Assembly (NCBI GenBank): GCA_964584805.1
Contig: CAZPAY010000026.1
Span: 1 to 18,911 of the forward strand
Source of the DNA: JABHIE01 sp964584805
Lineage (GTDB): Bacteria > Planctomycetota > UBA1135
Reading direction: 5' to 3'
Length of the DNA: 18,911 nucleotides
Position 1 is the stretch's first letter; each line of letters starts with the position of its first letter. The notes under the pieces were generated by a model. That model was not told the DNA's origin. It saw nothing but the letters and a program-made list of their open reading frames with translations, and did not search any database. Of the stretch, positions 15,704-18,911 are shown piece by piece. Position numbers and translations under genes: made by a program.

Positions 15704-18081
15704 GGACGAATGGTGACTTCCTCAACCAAGGAATACAACCATGCACCGCCTAAACTTGAAACATCTGTTGCCATCTGCAAGTAAACCGTGCGGTCGATTA
15801 GACCTGGGTTGTTGGGTACCGTCTGAGTCAGCATGAATTCGCCGTTGGCGTTGAGCGAGCCTTGGGCGAGCATGGACGCGTTGTCGATTTCAAGGTTGCC
15901 GACACCCGGAACAGTCGTTGTGCCGCGGCTCATGCCGTAGTAGACGCGCCAGGGCATGTTTGCGGGGCCGGACAACTCAAGCGTGGTTGGCTGACCCATC
16001 TGTGGCTCAAGGTCGAGCGGTACGAGTAGGCCGATGACGCGCAGAGCGGCAGCAAAGACCTGCACACGGCCTGCACCGTACTTGTTGTCTTTACCGGGCG
16101 AGCCCATATCTTTTGCTGTAATCATCAGGGCTTCCGCAATGTGCTTGGGTCGCGCGTGCTGGTTAGCGGAAACCATGAGAGCGAGTGATCCACCTAGGTG
16201 GGGTGTCGCCGCAGATGTGCCGCCAAAGCTGGCGTATCCGCCACCGTTGTAGGTACTCTGCACATTCGTGTAAGTCACGAGGTCAGGCTTGAGCAGACCT
16301 TGGCCGGTGCCGCTCCATCCGCCGATGCTGTAATCCCAGAAATTTGGGTCTTGGCTGTGGGGGTACCCTGCTGAATAGATGTCGATGTCTTCCCAAGTGG
16401 CGGGGCCCAAGCTGGAGTAGCTGTAGTAGGTGTTGTCGAGTTCAATGCCACCACAGGCGAGAAGGCCCGATACGCCGCCTGTCGTTTGCGTTTGATCCGG
16501 ATGGCGCCAAGGTGCGGGGCTTACGCCAGGTGCGGAAATCTGCCACGGAATCGGTGAAGAGGATGACCCGCCTGAATTACCAATTGAGTTGGCGTGGATG
16601 ATGCCTGCTGCCAAGACAATGTCTTCCGCTACTCGGTGCATGTGATAATCAGGTTTTGGCGAAAAGTACCATTTGTAGCTATGGCTGGATGACGAGCAAT
16701 CAACGGCAACGCTGATTCCCCATTGTTGAGCAAGCCAGTGGTCGGATTCACCTGCGACTCGAGCGACGGCCATTTGCGCACCAGGGGCCATCCCGGTGAT
16801 TTTTACGCCGGCTGTGCCGTCGCCCACCATGATCCCGCCAGTTTGCGTGCCGTGAGTGGCGGAACCAGGGTCGGGGTCATTGTCGTTGTTTTCAAAATCC
16901 CAGCCCCACACATCATCGGTGTAGCCGTTGCCGTCGTTGTCGATACCATCGAGTGGGTCGTTGGGGTTTTGCCAAATGCGGTTGCGCAAATCAGGGTGTG
17001 TGCGATCGACACCGCTATCAATGTTGAGCAAAACCGCGCCTTGACCTGTAATGCCTACATCCCAGAGACTGGTAGCTTGGAGTTGGACGAGGTTTGGCTC
17101 GGGGTCTGGTGGTGGAGGCGGAGGGAAAGTGTCGGCAACTTCGAAGTTGTCGATGCCAAAACCATCGGTGTCTGCCATGTAGTTATCTTTCCAGCTCCAG
17201 CGGAAGCGCATGTCAGCGGTATAGGTGATGCCGAGCTTGTCGAGGTCAATCGTGACCCACTCATAAAAGAGGTTAGTGCCTGTCATGTCGTGACCCGTGA
17301 CCCAAGTTGCGCCACCATCATTTGAGATTTCAAAAATGTCGGCACCGGGGTCGTATTCGTCATTCATGTCTTGAAAGCCGAAGCGAAGTTGTGCCGTAGT
17401 GACACCGCTCATGTCGACTTCAACCATCATCCAGGCGGTGGAATCACAGGCATCGCTATTGCTGTCTATGAGGGCGTGGTAGTTGCCGTAGAAAGGGTTG
17501 AATTGACTTGATACACGGACGCGGCCACAGCCTGTTGTTGAATTTGACCATTCGGGGCCAAATGTGCCGGATTCAAAATCTTCAAAGTAATAAGTTGTTT
17601 GTGCCGTGCCGACTTGTGGGTTGGGGTAAGTGGCAGGAAGCTGAAGGCTTGCATCGGTGTATTCATCGAGATTGCGGATTGGGTCAATCTGAATGTGTGA
17701 TACACCGTCGATTTTTTCGAGTGCGTGCAGAGCTTCTGCGTCTGCGCGGAACTGGATGCAGTTGTTCAACCAAATTTGCTCAACGCGATTGACATGCCCC
17801 TGCTCTTCGAGCCAAGAAAGCTGGTTGAGGATTTCAGCTTGGCTTTGGTCAGCGAAGGCGCGCAGCTCGTTCATGACGAATCGCTGGCGGACGCCGCGGG
17901 GCAGGTTCTCGACACGGCCCGTGAAATCGCTGAGCGTCATGCGTGTGTCCATAACGGCGAAAACGCGGTGCATGGTGTGCGGCTGCGCTTCGATGGCGGA
18001 TTGCAACTCGGGCGTGAGTGTGGAAGTAACAGCTTGCGATGCAAAAAGACTAAGCGAGAGAATGAGGGTAGAAAACGTCAT
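15700..18081 (-). CDS. Secreted subtilisin-family (S8) serine protease with jelly-roll insert
   Basis: The protein has 793 residues. A signal peptide (about 1-19) is followed by an inhibitor-I9-like propeptide (about 38-135). A beta jelly-roll domain (about 164-316) begins YYFEDFESGTFGPEW and ends DGFGIDNFEV, and a proline linker (320-326) leads to the S8 catalytic domain. The catalytic triad is D355 (NIDSGVDRTHPD), H410 (ATHGTQTGG) and S623 (GGTSAATPH); the oxyanion Asn is probably N502 (SIGNSGG). An acidic DGIDNDGNGYTDD loop (378-390) looks calcium-binding. Residues 685-793 form a C-terminal beta module akin to that of the two ten-repeat proteins. It is probably an exported, zymogen-activated endopeptidase. 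Its stop overlaps the xthA start. No SD is seen at the ATG. Confidence 0.92.
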   Translation of the reverse strand: MTFSTLILSLSLFASQAVTSTLTPELQSAIEAQPHTMHRVFAVMDTRMTLSDFTGRVENLPRGVRQRFVMNELRAFADQSQAEILNQLSWLEEQGHVNRVEQIWLNNCIQFRADAEALHALEKIDGVSHIQIDPIRNLDEYTDASLQLPATYPNPQVGTAQTTYYFEDFESGTFGPEWSNSTTGCGRVRVSSQFNPFYGNYHALIDSNSDACDSTAWMMVEVDMSGVTTAQLRFGFQDMNDEYDPGADIFEISNDGGATWVTGHDMTGTNLFYEWVTIDLDKLGITYTADMRFRWSWKDNYMADTDGFGIDNFEVADTFPPPPPPDPEPNLVQLQATSLWDVGITGQGAVLLNIDSGVDRTHPDLRNRIWQNPNDPLDGIDNDGNGYTDDVWGWDFENNDNDPDPGSATHGTQTGGIMVGDGTAGVKITGMAPGAQMAVARVAGESDHWLAQQWGISVAVDCSSSSHSYKWYFSPKPDYHMHRVAEDIVLAAGIIHANSIGNSGGSSSSPIPWQISAPGVSPAPWRHPDQTQTTGGVSGLLACGGIELDNTYYSYSSLGPATWEDIDIYSAGYPHSQDPNFWDYSIGGWSGTGQGLLKPDLVTYTNVQSTYNGGGYASFGGTSAATPHLGGSLALMVSANQHARPKHIAEALMITAKDMGSPGKDNKYGAGRVQVFAAALRVIGLLVPLDLEPQMGQPTTLELSGPANMPWRVYYGMSRGTTTVPGVGNLEIDNASMLAQGSLNANGEFMLTQTVPNNPGLIDRTVYLQMATDVSSLGGAWLYSLVEEVTIRP

Positions 18082-18158
18082 GGAAGTGGGGATTGTGGGT
18101 CAATTAGGGCATTTCGACCTTAGCAGGAATTCACGGCTTTTGGGGGCGTGTTCGCATG

Positions 18159-18190
18159 AAAAAACCGGCCACGCCAAGAGGCGCGGCCGG
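18159..18190 (-). terminator. Strong intrinsic terminator after the secreted Ig-like protein
   Basis: On the minus strand an 11-bp GC-rich stem (18180-18190 pairing with 18165-18175, with one G-U pair) closes a four-base loop and is followed by six T residues (the A-run at 18159-18164). It lies about 35 bases after the stop at 18226 and insulates that gene from the protease gene. The remaining gap, 18082-18158, should hold the protease promoter, but I see no clear elements. Confidence 0.85.
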
Positions 18191-18225
18191 AATTACAGCC
18201 ATCTAGGGGGAGGTTGAGTGTGGTT

Positions 18226-18911
18226 TTATGGGGCTAGGTGCACGGTTTCAATGCTATAGCTAACATGGTCGTAGCTGTTGCCTGTGCCATCATGTGTGGC
18301 GAAAGCAAACATAAGCGTTCTTCCAATAAACGGTGCGGCAATAGCGCCCGGGGGTACATTCATTGTTGCCTCACTTCGGCCAACTGTGTCAAAGACACCC
18401 TCAAAGCCAGGAAATCCCTGGCCTGAAATCGTGCTCATTGCGGCATCAGATGCGAAAGGCAAACTCACCAAGCCACCCGGGAGTGGGTAGGAGCCACCTG
18501 TTGTTGATCCGTAGAAAGAGTAAGCACGATTTGCAAATTCAGGACCGGCAGCCAAATCGAAGTTGACCGTTTGCATCCCGCCTGCAGAGGCAGTGAGTTC
18601 GTCATCATCTGCTACGATTTCTTCCAGGAAGTAAATCGCATCATCAGCTTGCACTTCTAGGCCAACACCATCGCGGAAAGCAACATAAACGGTATGGAAT
18701 TCGTTGGGATTGCTGTTGCCGCCATAGAGGGTGAAATCCCAGTCTGCAACTGAGGTGTCGTATGTCTCCCAAGCGGACCAATCTAGGCCGTCGTTGGAGA
18801 AGCGCATTTCGGTTACGCCAGAGAGCGTGTCTGAAGCAGAAAGGTTTAAATCAACCAAGTTTGAAATGGTGTACGAAGCATCGCCATTGATTTGAATGGT
18901 GCCGACTGGTG
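18226..18911 (-). CDS. C-terminal part of a secreted Ig-like/beta-domain protein, start beyond window
   Basis: The frame is open from the right edge (first full codon at 18909) to a stop at 18226, giving 228 residues. The beginning has the pattern GTIQINGDASYTISNLV, then LSASDTLSGVTEMRFSNDG and WSAWETY. This is an Ig-like repeat common in bacterial surface proteins, where it usually occurs in tandem. Residues after about 115 form a different C-terminal beta module (NRAYSFYGSTTGG, PLPGGLVSLPF, APFIGRTLMFAFATHDGTG). The whole protein is probably large and exported; its N-terminal function is outside the window. A strong terminator follows. A TTG at 18858 could be read as a start, but the frame and the repeat continue upstream of it. 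Confidence 0.82.
   Translation of the reverse strand, partial: PVGTIQINGDASYTISNLVDLNLSASDTLSGVTEMRFSNDGLDWSAWETYDTSVADWDFTLYGGNSNPNEFHTVYVAFRDGVGLEVQADDAIYFLEEIVADDDELTASAGGMQTVNFDLAAGPEFANRAYSFYGSTTGGSYPLPGGLVSLPFASDAAMSTISGQGFPGFEGVFDTVGRSEATMNVPPGAIAAPFIGRTLMFAFATHDGTGNSYDHVSYSIETVHLAP

Noticed and set aside
16723..17325. A 200-codon plus-strand open frame inside the protease gene
   Set aside because: It is antisense to conserved jelly-roll and catalytic-domain sequence (including D355 and H410), and its product resembles no family.

Overview
The window is a gene-dense bacterial chromosome segment. It carries 12 genes I can support, two of them cut by the window edges. Several large secreted proteins have FG-GAP calcium-loop repeats, jelly-roll/Ig-like modules and short conserved C-terminal beta modules. 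Upstream Shine-Dalgarno (SD) sequences are scarce. Together these suggest a free-living, probably marine member of the Planctomycetota or a related lineage. That assignment is inference from protein style; no rRNA or other phylogenetic marker is present.

Layout. Positions 1-1628 (minus, open at the left edge) hold a secreted seven-bladed FG-GAP protein. It is divergent from a lipoprotein (1746-3347, plus) built of carboxypeptidase-regulatory-like beta domains. Converging on that lipoprotein is a minus-strand pair, 7693-5543 then 5533-3377. The pair are tandem paralogues, each with a signal peptide, ten 59-residue repeats and a shared C-terminal module.

A plus-strand block follows from 7801 to 14224: pyrimidine-nucleoside phosphorylase, a membrane protein joining a degenerate response-regulator-like domain to a HlyD-like periplasmic adaptor, the 16S rRNA methyltransferase RsmJ, quinolinate synthase NadA, and an amidohydrolase. 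Spacing between these genes is only 3-47 bases, so they may be co-transcribed although their pathways differ (nucleoside salvage, envelope, ribosome modification, NAD synthesis, hydrolysis).

The right part is all minus strand. Reading in the direction of transcription: the end of a secreted protein with Ig-like modules (18911-18226) followed by a strong intrinsic terminator; a subtilisin-family protease (18081-15700) overlapping exonuclease III (15703-14918), which ends in a hairpin; and a small pseudopilin-like protein (14779-14309) followed by a clear intrinsic terminator.

The most unusual items are the pseudo-receiver/transmembrane/HlyD fusion at 9043-10899, the paired ten-repeat proteins whose repeat unit combines an FG-GAP calcium loop with a PQQ-propeller-like strand, and the pseudopilin that lacks a canonical prepilin cleavage site. 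I saw no tRNA, rRNA, CRISPR array, insertion sequence or replication origin.
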